This document shows positions 17,844-25,599 of a DNA stretch of 64,000 nucleotides, piece after piece. This stretch comes from Clostridia bacterium (GTDB lineage Bacteria > Bacillota > Clostridia > Oscillospirales > Acutalibacteraceae): assembly GCA_017502085.1 (NCBI GenBank), contig JAFVVQ010000029.1, positions 1 to 64,000 on the forward strand, in the 5' to 3' direction. The position numbers and the translations under genes are program-made. The notes beneath the pieces were generated by a model. It was not told the origin of the DNA. It saw only the letters and a list, made by a program, of their open reading frames with translations, and did no database searches. Each line of letters begins with the position of its first letter. Position 1 is the first letter of the stretch.

Positions 17844-18932
17844 ATGCCACTGAAAATAATCCGTCAGGATATCACAAAAATGAAGGTTGATGCGATTGTC
17901 AACACCACCAACGAAGAAATGGTGGGTTACAGCGGAGTCGACCTTGCTGTGCACACTGCCGCAGGTCCGATGCTCGATGCCGAATGCGAAAGAATCAGAC
18001 CGCTCGGACTCGGCACTGCGAAGATTACGGGTGCATACAATCTTGATGCAAAATACGTTATCCATACTTCAGGTCCCGTCTGGCACGGGGGACTTGTGGG
18101 AGAGAGCATTATTCTCAAATCGTGCTATGTTGAATCTCTCAAACTTGCAGTTGCAAACGGTTGCGAATCCGTTGCGTTTCCGCTTATCTCCGCAGGTACT
18201 TACGGTTATCCGAAAGATCAGGTGCTGAAATTCGCAATTCAGGTTATCACAGAATTTCTTTTTGAACACGAGCTTAACGTTTATTTATGTGTTTTTGACC
18301 GCACCTCGTATGAGTTCAGCAAAAAGCTTTTTGATGAAATCAGCGAGATAATCGGTGACGGTTACGTTGCGGCAAGCAGATTGCCGTTCGGCAGAGAAAT
18401 TGATGAGTCTGAAGCGACGTTTTGCGCAACAGATGCGTCTGTATGCGAATCCGTTGACTGCGCCGCAGAGCCGATTGACGAAGGTGTAAAAGAGTGTTTG
18501 CCCAAACCGATAAATGCGCTGTATTCAAAGAAGAAAAAGGCGGTAAACTCCACGGCGGCGAATTCTCTTGAAGAATATATGAAATCAATGGATAAATCCT
18601 TTGCGTACAAGCTTTTTGACCTGATTGATTCAAAGGGAATGACCGACGTTGAATGCTATAAAAAAGCCAATGTTGATAAGAAAACGTTCTCCAAAATCAA
18701 GTGCAATCCCGATACTTACAAGCCGTCCAAACAGACTGCCGTTGCATTTGCAATAGCACTTGAACTGACCCTTGACGAAACACAGGATTTGCTCGCATCC
18801 GCAGGTCTGACACTCTCACGCAGTTTCACTTTTGATAAGATAATCAGATTTTTCCTCCAAAAGGGTGTCTACGATATTTTTGAGATAAACGAAGCACTGT
18901 TTGAGTTCGACCAGGTGCTGTTGGGTTGCTGA
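17844..18932 (+). CDS. Macrodomain protein fused to an HTH-like domain
   Basis: A 362-residue cytoplasmic protein. Residues 1-165 form a macrodomain: GDI-like QDITKMKVDAIVN, NxxN-type binding loop (VNTTNEEM), GGVD-like YSGVDLAVH and the PLISAGTYGYP loop, all part of the ADP-ribose pocket. Such domains bind or hydrolyse ADP-ribose groups or O-acetyl-ADP-ribose. After a variable linker (about 170-245), residues 245-362 form an all-helical HTH-like domain (LIDSKGMTDVECYKKAN, then DETQDLLASAGL) that is commonly fused to macrodomains in Bacillota. AGAGGTGAG precedes the ATG. It begins a plus-strand cluster that also contains an ADP-ribosylglycohydrolase, so reversal of ADP-ribosylation is a coherent theme. 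Confidence 0.88.
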   Translation: MPLKIIRQDITKMKVDAIVNTTNEEMVGYSGVDLAVHTAAGPMLDAECERIRPLGLGTAKITGAYNLDAKYVIHTSGPVWHGGLVGESIILKSCYVESLKLAVANGCESVAFPLISAGTYGYPKDQVLKFAIQVITEFLFEHELNVYLCVFDRTSYEFSKKLFDEISEIIGDGYVAASRLPFGREIDESEATFCATDASVCESVDCAAEPIDEGVKECLPKPINALYSKKKKAVNSTAANSLEEYMKSMDKSFAYKLFDLIDSKGMTDVECYKKANVDKKTFSKIKCNPDTYKPSKQTAVAFAIALELTLDETQDLLASAGLTLSRSFTFDKIIRFFLQKGVYDIFEINEALFEFDQVLLGC

Positions 18933-18945
18933 TACGGAGAATGAT

Positions 18946-19671
18946 ATGCTGAAAAAACTTTTTGAAAAACACGAAACTCTGATGTGCATACTGATGATTA
19001 TTCTGTATGTAATAATAAATTCATATTGCGTACAGAATTTCGGCGTGACAGATTACAGAAGTGCTGTTATAAATACCGTGTTTTCGGTTGCTCTGATAAT
19101 TCTGACAATCGCTCTTAAAAGGGCACCGTATTACGGATTGACAAAAGCAGAAAATCCGAAGAAATTTTTATATTATCTGCCCCTTGTTATGATAATATCC
19201 GTAAATCTCTGGTCGGGAATCAACATCAATAATACACCGAAAGAGATTGTGTTTCATATTCTGACAATGCTCAACGTAGGTTTTATTGAAGAAATAATTT
19301 TTCGCGGTTATCTGTTCAGAATGATGGAAAAGGATAATGTGAAAGTTGCAACAGCGGTCAGTTCAATAACTTTCGGAATAGGTCATATCGTGAATCTTTT
19401 CAACGGTGCGGAGCTTGTTCCGACCCTGCTTCAGATATGCTATGCAATGGCGGTCGGCTATTTGTTCGTTGTCATATTCCGCAAGAGCAAATCAATTGTT
19501 CCGTGTATAATTGCACATTCCGTGAACAACGCATTGTCAATATTCAATGAAGATAACACCGTGTCTTTGTATTTTGCGCCTGTTTTTCTTATTGTTGTTC
19601 CGCTTGTGTATGCTGTATATATCAACAAAACAGTAAAAGAAGTAAAAGTCTCCCGTCAGGCGACCAATTAA
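18946..19671 (+). CDS. CPBP family intramembrane metalloprotease
   Basis: A 241-residue membrane protein with about seven helices and the CPBP (CAAX protease and bacteriocin-processing) motifs EEIIFRGYLF (near 111), FGIGHI (near 144) and HSVNN (near 193). These carry the catalytic glutamates and histidines of a zinc- or glutamate-type intramembrane protease. Bacterial members serve in peptide maturation or bacteriocin self-immunity. The ATG at 18946 is preferred, with GGAG 6 bases upstream; an in-frame TTG at 18901 would overlap the macrodomain gene. It follows that gene by 13 bases and is ended by a terminator. Confidence 0.88.
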   Translation: MLKKLFEKHETLMCILMIILYVIINSYCVQNFGVTDYRSAVINTVFSVALIILTIALKRAPYYGLTKAENPKKFLYYLPLVMIISVNLWSGININNTPKEIVFHILTMLNVGFIEEIIFRGYLFRMMEKDNVKVATAVSSITFGIGHIVNLFNGAELVPTLLQICYAMAVGYLFVVIFRKSKSIVPCIIAHSVNNALSIFNEDNTVSLYFAPVFLIVVPLVYAVYINKTVKEVKVSRQATN

Positions 19672-19688
19672 ATAAACAAACTCGCTAT

Positions 19689-19735
19689 AATGTGGTTGTA
19701 AGGTTGAGAAACCAAGCAACCACATTTTTATTTTT
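19689..19735 (+). terminator. Terminator after the CPBP protease gene
   Basis: AATGTGGTTG pairs perfectly with CAACCACATT around an 18-base loop and is followed by TTTATTTTT. The ribosome site of the next gene begins directly after the T tract, so this element may also set the expression of the glycohydrolase by readthrough. Confidence 0.75.
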
Positions 19736-19748
19736 GGAGGAGAAAACG

Positions 19749-20540
19749 ATGACAGGTGCAATTATCGGCGACGTTGTCGGCTCAAGATTTGAGTTTGACA
19801 ATTTCAAATCAAAGGATTTCGAAATGTTCCATACGGAATGCGATTTTACCGACGATTCGGTTATGACTCTCGCTATCGCAAAAGCACTCACTCAGCACGA
19901 AACAATAACGGATTACGAAACGTTCAAAACCGAGCTTGTTGAAGTTATGCACGAGGTTGGCAAAAGATATCCGCAGTGCGGTTACGGCGGAAGATTTTTG
20001 AAATGGATGATGTATGACTGCACAGAGCCCTATAACAGCTACGGTAACGGCTCTGCGATGAGAGTTTCGCCCGTCGGCTGGTTTGCAAAGTCGCTTTCAG
20101 AATGCGAAGAACTTGCTCAGACGACTGCCGTAGTTACCCACAATCATCCCGAAGGAATCAAAGGTGCGGTATCAGTTGCAGGTGCGGTTTATCTTGCAAG
20201 AACGGGTCACACAATGGATGAAATCAAAGAGTATGTCAGCAAATTCTATACAATCGATTTCACTCTTGATGAAATCCGTGAGGACTACGATTTCTATGAG
20301 ATTTGTCAGAAATCCGTGCCTCAGGCATTCGAAGCATTCTTTGAGTCAACAAGTTTTGAGGACACAATCAGAAATGCAATTTCCATCGGCGGTGACAGTG
20401 ACACAATTGCCGCAATTGCAGGCTCAATTGCTGAAGCATACTACGGCGTAAACGAGGATATGAAAGAAACGGCGCTCTCATATCTCGATGATTATCTTCT
20501 TGAAATTGCCGAAAACTTTATCGAAAAATTTATGAAATAA
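19749..20540 (+). CDS. ADP-ribosylglycohydrolase family protein
   Basis: This 263-residue cytoplasmic enzyme matches the ARH/DraG fold. It begins GAIIGDVVGSRFE, has the first metal-binding cluster FTDDSVM (Asp near 34-36), the substrate loop GNGSAMRVSPVGW and the second metal cluster GGDSDTIAAIAG (near 214). These are the two di-magnesium sites needed to remove ADP-ribose from proteins or small molecules. GGAGG lies 8 bases before the ATG. The downstream VWA gene follows after 12 bases, a pairing seen in other Bacillota, and the macrodomain gene lies upstream. Substrate is unknown. Confidence 0.9.
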   Translation: MTGAIIGDVVGSRFEFDNFKSKDFEMFHTECDFTDDSVMTLAIAKALTQHETITDYETFKTELVEVMHEVGKRYPQCGYGGRFLKWMMYDCTEPYNSYGNGSAMRVSPVGWFAKSLSECEELAQTTAVVTHNHPEGIKGAVSVAGAVYLARTGHTMDEIKEYVSKFYTIDFTLDEIREDYDFYEICQKSVPQAFEAFFESTSFEDTIRNAISIGGDSDTIAAIAGSIAEAYYGVNEDMKETALSYLDDYLLEIAENFIEKFMK

Positions 20541-20552
20541 GGAGACAGAACA

Positions 20553-21227
20553 ATGAAAAACAACATCACAGAACTCGTATTTATCCTTGACAGAAGCGGC
20601 TCAATGGCAGGTCTTGAGAGCGACACAATCGGCGGATTCAACGCTATGATTGAAAAACAGAAAAAGCAGGACGGCGAATGCTACGTTTCAACGGTGCTTT
20701 TCGATAACGTATCCGAAGTGCTTCACGACAGAGTGAAGCTCAGCGAAATCAAGCCTATGACAGACAAAGATTACACCGTCAGAGGATGCACCGCACTCAT
20801 CGATGCAATCGGCGGAGCAATTCACCACATCGGAAACGTTCACAAGTATGCCAGACCCGAAGACGTACCTGAAAACACAATGTTTATCATTACAACAGAC
20901 GGTATGGAGAATGCAAGTCACAGATATTCAAGTGACAGGGTCAAGGCGATGATTGAAAGGCAGAAAGAAAAATACGGCTGGGAATTCCTTTTCATCGGCG
21001 CAAATATCGATGCGGTTGAAACCGCCGCAAGATACGGTATCGGCGCAGACAGAGCCGTAAACTACAACGCTGACCCTATGGGCACAAGCATCGTTTATGA
21101 GTCTGTTTCAAGAGCCGTCTGCAATGTCAGGGCAAAGGCTTGTGTTGACGAAAACTGGTGCAACGATATCAATGCCGATTACTTGCGCAGAGGCAAAAGA
21201 AAGCCTGACGGCGATGAAGCTGACTGA
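20553..21227 (+). CDS. VWA-domain protein (TerY-like)
   Basis: A 224-residue soluble protein that is essentially one VWA domain: MIDAS LDRSGSM (Asp13 to Ser17), a conserved GGFNAMIEKQK helix, the middle Thr loop (RGCTALIDAIGG) and TTDGMENAS (near 113). TerY-like VWA proteins bind partners through a metal ion and often occur with ADP-ribosylglycohydrolases, phosphatases or kinases. Here it follows the glycohydrolase by 12 bases with an AAGGAGA site. It is the third distinct VWA-type gene within 16 kb, after those at 5024 and 15779. Confidence 0.9.
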   Translation: MKNNITELVFILDRSGSMAGLESDTIGGFNAMIEKQKKQDGECYVSTVLFDNVSEVLHDRVKLSEIKPMTDKDYTVRGCTALIDAIGGAIHHIGNVHKYARPEDVPENTMFIITTDGMENASHRYSSDRVKAMIERQKEKYGWEFLFIGANIDAVETAARYGIGADRAVNYNADPMGTSIVYESVSRAVCNVRAKACVDENWCNDINADYLRRGKRKPDGDEAD

Positions 21228-21295
21228 TAATCAACTCTGATTTTCTCTCTTGCAATCCGTGTTTCCGGTGTGTTGCAAAATGTTTATAAAGATTA

Positions 21296-21324
21296 TTTAC
21301 TTTTTGTTAAAGTAATGCTAAAAT
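21296..21324 (+). promoter_or_regulatory. Probable promoter of the ceramidase-like gene
   Basis: TTTACT (21296-21301) and TAAAAT (21319-21324) are 17 bases apart in an AT-rich gap, 47 bases before the start codon. Confidence 0.4.
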
Positions 21325-21370
21325 AAAATAAAACACAACATAACGTAACGCGGTAAAGGAGAGAAAATAA

Positions 21371-23128
21371 ATGAACAACAATCTGAAAAAAGCAGTTGCC
21401 GTCATTCTGACAGTCAGTCTGATTTTCGGCTCATCAACTTTTGCGTTTGCCGAAGGCGACGTCGCGACGGATAACAGAGGTATAATTACTGTCACAAACA
21501 TTGTCAACGGTTTGCTCAATGCGGTGTTCAAGGGCTTTGGTTCTCTCTTTCCCAAGGGTTTTGAAAAGCTGGAAAATTACGATTTAGGTAACGGCGAAAA
21601 CTTCTATGAGGGCACAGAGACTTTTATCGATGAACCGTCCGAGGGTGCAAAATGGAATCTCGGATTCGGTAAGGCGAGTATGGTTCCCGAAAATCTCAGA
21701 AACGGCACGAAAGAATACTATACGGGCGGATATTTTACGCAGAAAATCAACGGCGTATTCGATGATCAGGGCGCGAATGCCGTTGCAATAAACGATAATT
21801 CCGGCAGAGGCACTGTCGTTATGGTGTCGGTTGACGGCATCGGTGTATGCAATGCCGATGTACGTGAGATGCGTGCTCAGGCGGAACGCAAACTCAGTGA
21901 ACGGGGTGTGACAAGCGATATTGTTGCAATCAATATCGGCAGTACGCACTGTCATACCGTTCCAGATACACAGGGTTTCGGTCTTGAACCGCTTCTCAAG
22001 TCGATTTTTCAGAATCTTTTCTCGTTCCTTCCTTTTGTTGAAAAAACAAGGAGCATTGACCCCGAGTTCTATGAACTTATGATTGACGGTGCTTCCGATG
22101 CGATCGTTCAGGCGTATCTCAATATGGAATCGGGTGAACTTTATTATTTTGAAACTGTCGGTATCGGCAGAAGCGAAAGAAATAACAACTATCTCGATGA
22201 CGAATACGGGTATATTTTCAATAAAAGATATGATATGGAGGGCTATCAGCACGTTATCGCCTGTTTCAAGTTTGTGCCTGATAACGAATCATCAAAGCCC
22301 ACCGTTCTTGCAAATCTCGGCGGTCATCCCACGACCATCAACAGAGCAACGAAACTGCTTTCGGCGGATTATCCGCACTATATGGAAACGAAAATCAATG
22401 ATGCGGGTATGAATTTTGCATTCATTCAGGGTGCGCAGTCACCGATTTCTGTCAATGACGGCGGTGTTGAAACTCCCGAAATTCTTGAAGAGATCAATGC
22501 GGAAATTGCGGCTGATCCCAGAGTTGCGGATTATCAGCGATCCAAAAAACTCGGCTATGAATTTGCAAGACTCATCCTTGAAGCGGAGAAAAATGCAAAG
22601 CCCGTAGCTCCCGTAATCAACGTCAGAATGGAAGAAATTGTCATTCCGCTTGAATACGGTCTGATGCAGCTTGGTGCGGTATCGGGTCTGCTCGGTATGA
22701 CGGTTGTACGTGATAAGAATTCACCCAGCAAGTATTCGATTATCAGTGAAGTCGGTTATCTTGAATTCGGCACTGATATCGTTATGCTCACTGTACCGGG
22801 TGAACTTATTCCGCAGCTTGTTTACGGCAACGTTGTTGACAAAACACAGTCATATCTCGGTGAGGACTGGGAATTGGAATATACATCCGAACTTGTCGGA
22901 GAGGATAAAACCGTTCTTGTTATGGGACTTTGCAATGATGCAATCGGATATATAATTCCCGATAACGACTATGCGCCTTTTATTGCAGATTCACTCTGGA
23001 ATACCGATCTCGGCGAAAAGCTTTTCGGTAAACCGCAGAGACATTATGAGGAAATGCTTTCAGCGGGCAGTAAGGCGGGATCAACCGTCATCGGTGCGCT
23101 GAACGGAGTTGTAAAAGAGGTTAAGTAA
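21371..23128 (+). CDS. Secreted neutral/alkaline ceramidase-like hydrolase
   Basis: A 585-residue protein with a signal peptide (AVAVILTVSLIFGSSTFAFA, cleavage near 27). The body shows neutral ceramidase-family landmarks: the zinc-ligand motif HCHTVPDT (near 193), matching the family's H-x-H-S/T-GP site, and NLGGHPTTINR (near 316), matching the family's HPT site, with NDAIGYIIPD near the end. Neutral ceramidases cleave the amide bond of ceramides; bacterial relatives may act on other amides. There is no membrane or cell-wall anchor, so the protein is probably released or held by a non-obvious route. GGAG lies upstream of the ATG. Family identification is fairly sure, substrate is not. Confidence 0.78.
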   Translation: MNNNLKKAVAVILTVSLIFGSSTFAFAEGDVATDNRGIITVTNIVNGLLNAVFKGFGSLFPKGFEKLENYDLGNGENFYEGTETFIDEPSEGAKWNLGFGKASMVPENLRNGTKEYYTGGYFTQKINGVFDDQGANAVAINDNSGRGTVVMVSVDGIGVCNADVREMRAQAERKLSERGVTSDIVAINIGSTHCHTVPDTQGFGLEPLLKSIFQNLFSFLPFVEKTRSIDPEFYELMIDGASDAIVQAYLNMESGELYYFETVGIGRSERNNNYLDDEYGYIFNKRYDMEGYQHVIACFKFVPDNESSKPTVLANLGGHPTTINRATKLLSADYPHYMETKINDAGMNFAFIQGAQSPISVNDGGVETPEILEEINAEIAADPRVADYQRSKKLGYEFARLILEAEKNAKPVAPVINVRMEEIVIPLEYGLMQLGAVSGLLGMTVVRDKNSPSKYSIISEVGYLEFGTDIVMLTVPGELIPQLVYGNVVDKTQSYLGEDWELEYTSELVGEDKTVLVMGLCNDAIGYIIPDNDYAPFIADSLWNTDLGEKLFGKPQRHYEEMLSAGSKAGSTVIGALNGVVKEVK

Positions 23129-23149
23129 GTCTCTGCAGAGGAGAAAATT

Positions 23150-24310
23150 ATGGAAGTAAGATATATTAAACCCGAGGAAGCGGCGGATTTTCAGAAGGTA
23201 TCCGCAGCATCTTTTATCTGGAAATTCAACGCAGAAGAGGACAGTACGGTCAAAGTTCCTGTTCTTGCAGCTTTCGATGAGGAAAAACTCATTGCGGGTG
23301 TTGAAATCCTTGATTATAAGGTGAATTATTGCGGAAAGTTCATTGGTGCGGTTGAAATTGACGGAGTATGCAGTCAGCCCGAATGCCGCAGAATGGGCGG
23401 CGTCAGAGCGATATTCGATAGAATCGGCGAAATTGCCGAAGAAAATGACTGGATACTCGGATTTCTGCATCCGTTTTCAATTGAATATTACGGCAAATTC
23501 GGTTATGCAAATCTTAACCGTATGTTTGAAGTGAAAGTTCCTTTTGAGAAACTCGGTCATATTCCGCGCAATACGGATGTTATTCTCTATACGGGCGAAC
23601 AGTTCGAAGAACTCAGTTCACTTCACGAAAAATGTGCACTGCGTGAGAACCTGATGACTCTGCGTGATGAGAAAAAGCATTTCTGCAATAAGCCGCTTGA
23701 GAATGCGGATTATACGTATTTCCGCCGTAACGCAGACGGTAATGCCGACGGCTATGTGCGTTTCAAAGTCAACAGACCGAATGACGTTGTGGTTGAGGAG
23801 TTTTTTGTGCTTTCTCCCGAGGCGCTTATCGGTCTGGTCGGATTTCTCCGTAACTATGACGGTATTGCAAAAAATCTTGTTGTTTCAAAGCAATATCAGG
23901 GCTCGGATTTCGCTTGCCTGGCTGACGGCATTGACGGTGTAAGATATGAATTCAGCGGCAGCACGGCGGCAAGAATCTATAACCTGAAAGGGCTTCTTGA
24001 AAGCAATGAATATCCCTGTGAAAGCGGCAGATTCAGTCTTCTCAGTCTGGATGAAATTGAACGCAATAAGGGTATATTTGATGTTGAGTATGCAAACGGC
24101 AAAGCCATTGTCACACAAAGAAATGACGGCGATTATGATATCGCACTGACCGCATCTGCCGCCGCAAGGCTTATGCTTGCGGGTGAGGGTCATACCGCTG
24201 ATACCGCCGCCTACATAAAAGGTGTGGAAATTAAGGGCAACGCTGACGGCTTTTTTAAAGCTTTTCCAAAAAGAGCAACAAGATTTGCGGACAATAACTG
24301 GTCTGAATAA
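23150..24310 (+). CDS. Eis-like GNAT N-acetyltransferase
   Basis: This 386-residue protein has an N-terminal GNAT domain (residues 1-150: VEIDGVCSQPECRRMGGVRAIF is the acetyl-CoA-binding region, then FLHPFSIEYYGKFGY) followed by a second GNAT-like region and a C-terminal SCP2-like domain ending LMLAGEGHT. This three-part layout and length match the Eis family, which acetylates amines such as aminoglycosides or host protein lysines. It is cytoplasmic, with no signal peptide. It follows the ceramidase-like gene by 21 bases (GAGGAG site) and is ended by a terminator. The natural substrate is unknown. Confidence 0.85.
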   Translation: MEVRYIKPEEAADFQKVSAASFIWKFNAEEDSTVKVPVLAAFDEEKLIAGVEILDYKVNYCGKFIGAVEIDGVCSQPECRRMGGVRAIFDRIGEIAEENDWILGFLHPFSIEYYGKFGYANLNRMFEVKVPFEKLGHIPRNTDVILYTGEQFEELSSLHEKCALRENLMTLRDEKKHFCNKPLENADYTYFRRNADGNADGYVRFKVNRPNDVVVEEFFVLSPEALIGLVGFLRNYDGIAKNLVVSKQYQGSDFACLADGIDGVRYEFSGSTAARIYNLKGLLESNEYPCESGRFSLLSLDEIERNKGIFDVEYANGKAIVTQRNDGDYDIALTASAAARLMLAGEGHTADTAAYIKGVEIKGNADGFFKAFPKRATRFADNNWSE

Positions 24311-24317
24311 TTTGTTT

Positions 24318-24347
24318 GAGGGTGGTGAAAACTGCCCTCTTTTTTAT
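24318..24347 (+). terminator. Terminator after the Eis-like gene
   Basis: GAGGGTGGT pairs with ACTGCCCTC (two wobble pairs) around a GAAA loop, followed by seven T. Confidence 0.85.
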
Positions 24348-24365
24348 TCCGGGCAGTTTATTTTA

Positions 24366-24394
24366 TTGACTTTAATACTGATTTTTCTTATTAT
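24366..24394 (+). promoter_or_regulatory. Promoter of sbcDC
   Basis: TTGACT (24366-24371), 17-base spacer, TATTAT (24389-24394); a shifted TATAAT three bases further on could serve instead. The start codon of sbcD is about 70 bases downstream. Confidence 0.55.
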
Positions 24395-24462
24395 AATATG
24401 GTGTAATTATATCAAGGAGATTGTCCGGTACGGCGATCAGCTGACAATAACGGAGGTTTATA

Positions 24463-25599
24463 ATGAAAATCATTCACTTATCCGATTTGCATATCGGTAA
24501 ACGGTTTGGTGAATTTTCGATGATTGAGGATCAGAAATTCATTCTTACTAGAATAATTGATATTATTGATACTGAAAAGCCTGATGCAGTTATCATTGCG
24601 GGCGACGTTTACGATAAATCCGTGCCGTCTGCCGAGGCAGTGCAGCTTTTTGACGATTTCCTTTGCAGACTGGCAAAGAGAAAACTGCAGGTGCTTGTTA
24701 TCAGCGGCAACCATGATTCGCCCGAGAGAATGGCTTTCGGCGGCAGACTGATGGATATCAGCGGCGTGCATATGGCACCTGTTTATAACGGAAAAGTCGA
24801 TGCAATCAGCCTTGAGGATGAATTCGGCAGGGTGAATTTCTATATGCTTCCGTTTGTCAAGCCTGTCAATGTGCGAAGATTTTTTGAAGAAGAAAACATC
24901 GAAAGCTATACCGACGCTGTGCGTGTCGCGATTAAAAATATGAATGTCAACCCCGATGAAAGGAACGTTATTGTCACCCATCAGTTTGTGACGGGTGCTG
25001 AAAAATGTGATTCGGAAGAAATTTCGGTCGGAGGTACGGATAATGTTGCCGCAGACGTATTTGACGGTTTCGATTATGTTGCTCTCGGCCATATTCACGG
25101 ACCGCAGAATATCGGCAGTGAGAGAATCAGGTATTGCGGCACACCGCTGAAATACTCTTTCTCCGAGGTCGGGCATAACAAATCCGTCACCGTTGTTGAG
25201 TTGGCTGAAAAGGGCAGTCTCGGTGTGCGCACCGTTTCGCTTGAACCGCTCAGGGATATGCGTGAAATCAGGGGTACGTACGAAGAAATAACCTGCAAGG
25301 AAAACTATGAGAATACCGATACGAATGACTATATGCATATCACACTTACTGATGAGGATGATATTCCCGAGGTTATCAGTCTGCTCCGTGTAATCTATCC
25401 CAACCTGATGAAGCTTGATTACGATAATACCCGCACAAGAAATGCCGCAAAACTCGAAATCATAAACGATATCGAAAAAAAGTCTGAATTCGAGCTTTTT
25501 ACGGAGTTTTATGAAAAGCAGAACGGAATGCCTTTGACCGAGGAACAGACGGCATTGGTGCAGCAGCTTATTGAAGAAATCAAGGAGGGGAAGGTATGA
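24463..25599 (+). CDS. sbcD: Exonuclease SbcCD, nuclease subunit SbcD
   Basis: A 378-residue Mre11-type metallophosphoesterase nuclease. Visible metal-site motifs are SDLHIG (residue 6 on), IAGDVYD, SGNHDS and GHIHGP in the expected order. With SbcC it forms the complex that cleaves DNA hairpins and processes blocked ends. GGAGG precedes the ATG, and its stop overlaps the sbcC start by four bases (ATGA), the usual coupling. Confidence 0.97.
   Translation: MKIIHLSDLHIGKRFGEFSMIEDQKFILTRIIDIIDTEKPDAVIIAGDVYDKSVPSAEAVQLFDDFLCRLAKRKLQVLVISGNHDSPERMAFGGRLMDISGVHMAPVYNGKVDAISLEDEFGRVNFYMLPFVKPVNVRRFFEEENIESYTDAVRVAIKNMNVNPDERNVIVTHQFVTGAEKCDSEEISVGGTDNVAADVFDGFDYVALGHIHGPQNIGSERIRYCGTPLKYSFSEVGHNKSVTVVELAEKGSLGVRTVSLEPLRDMREIRGTYEEITCKENYENTDTNDYMHITLTDEDDIPEVISLLRVIYPNLMKLDYDNTRTRNAAKLEIINDIEKKSEFELFTEFYEKQNGMPLTEEQTALVQQLIEEIKEGKV

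Noticed and set aside
21584-22252. Open frame of 222 codons antisense to the ceramidase-like gene
   Set aside because: Complete overlap with a well-supported secreted protein and no recognisable motif.
24478-25338. Open frame of 286 codons antisense to sbcD
   Set aside because: It lies wholly inside a gene with all SbcD motifs, has no ribosome site and its translation looks like a frame shadow.
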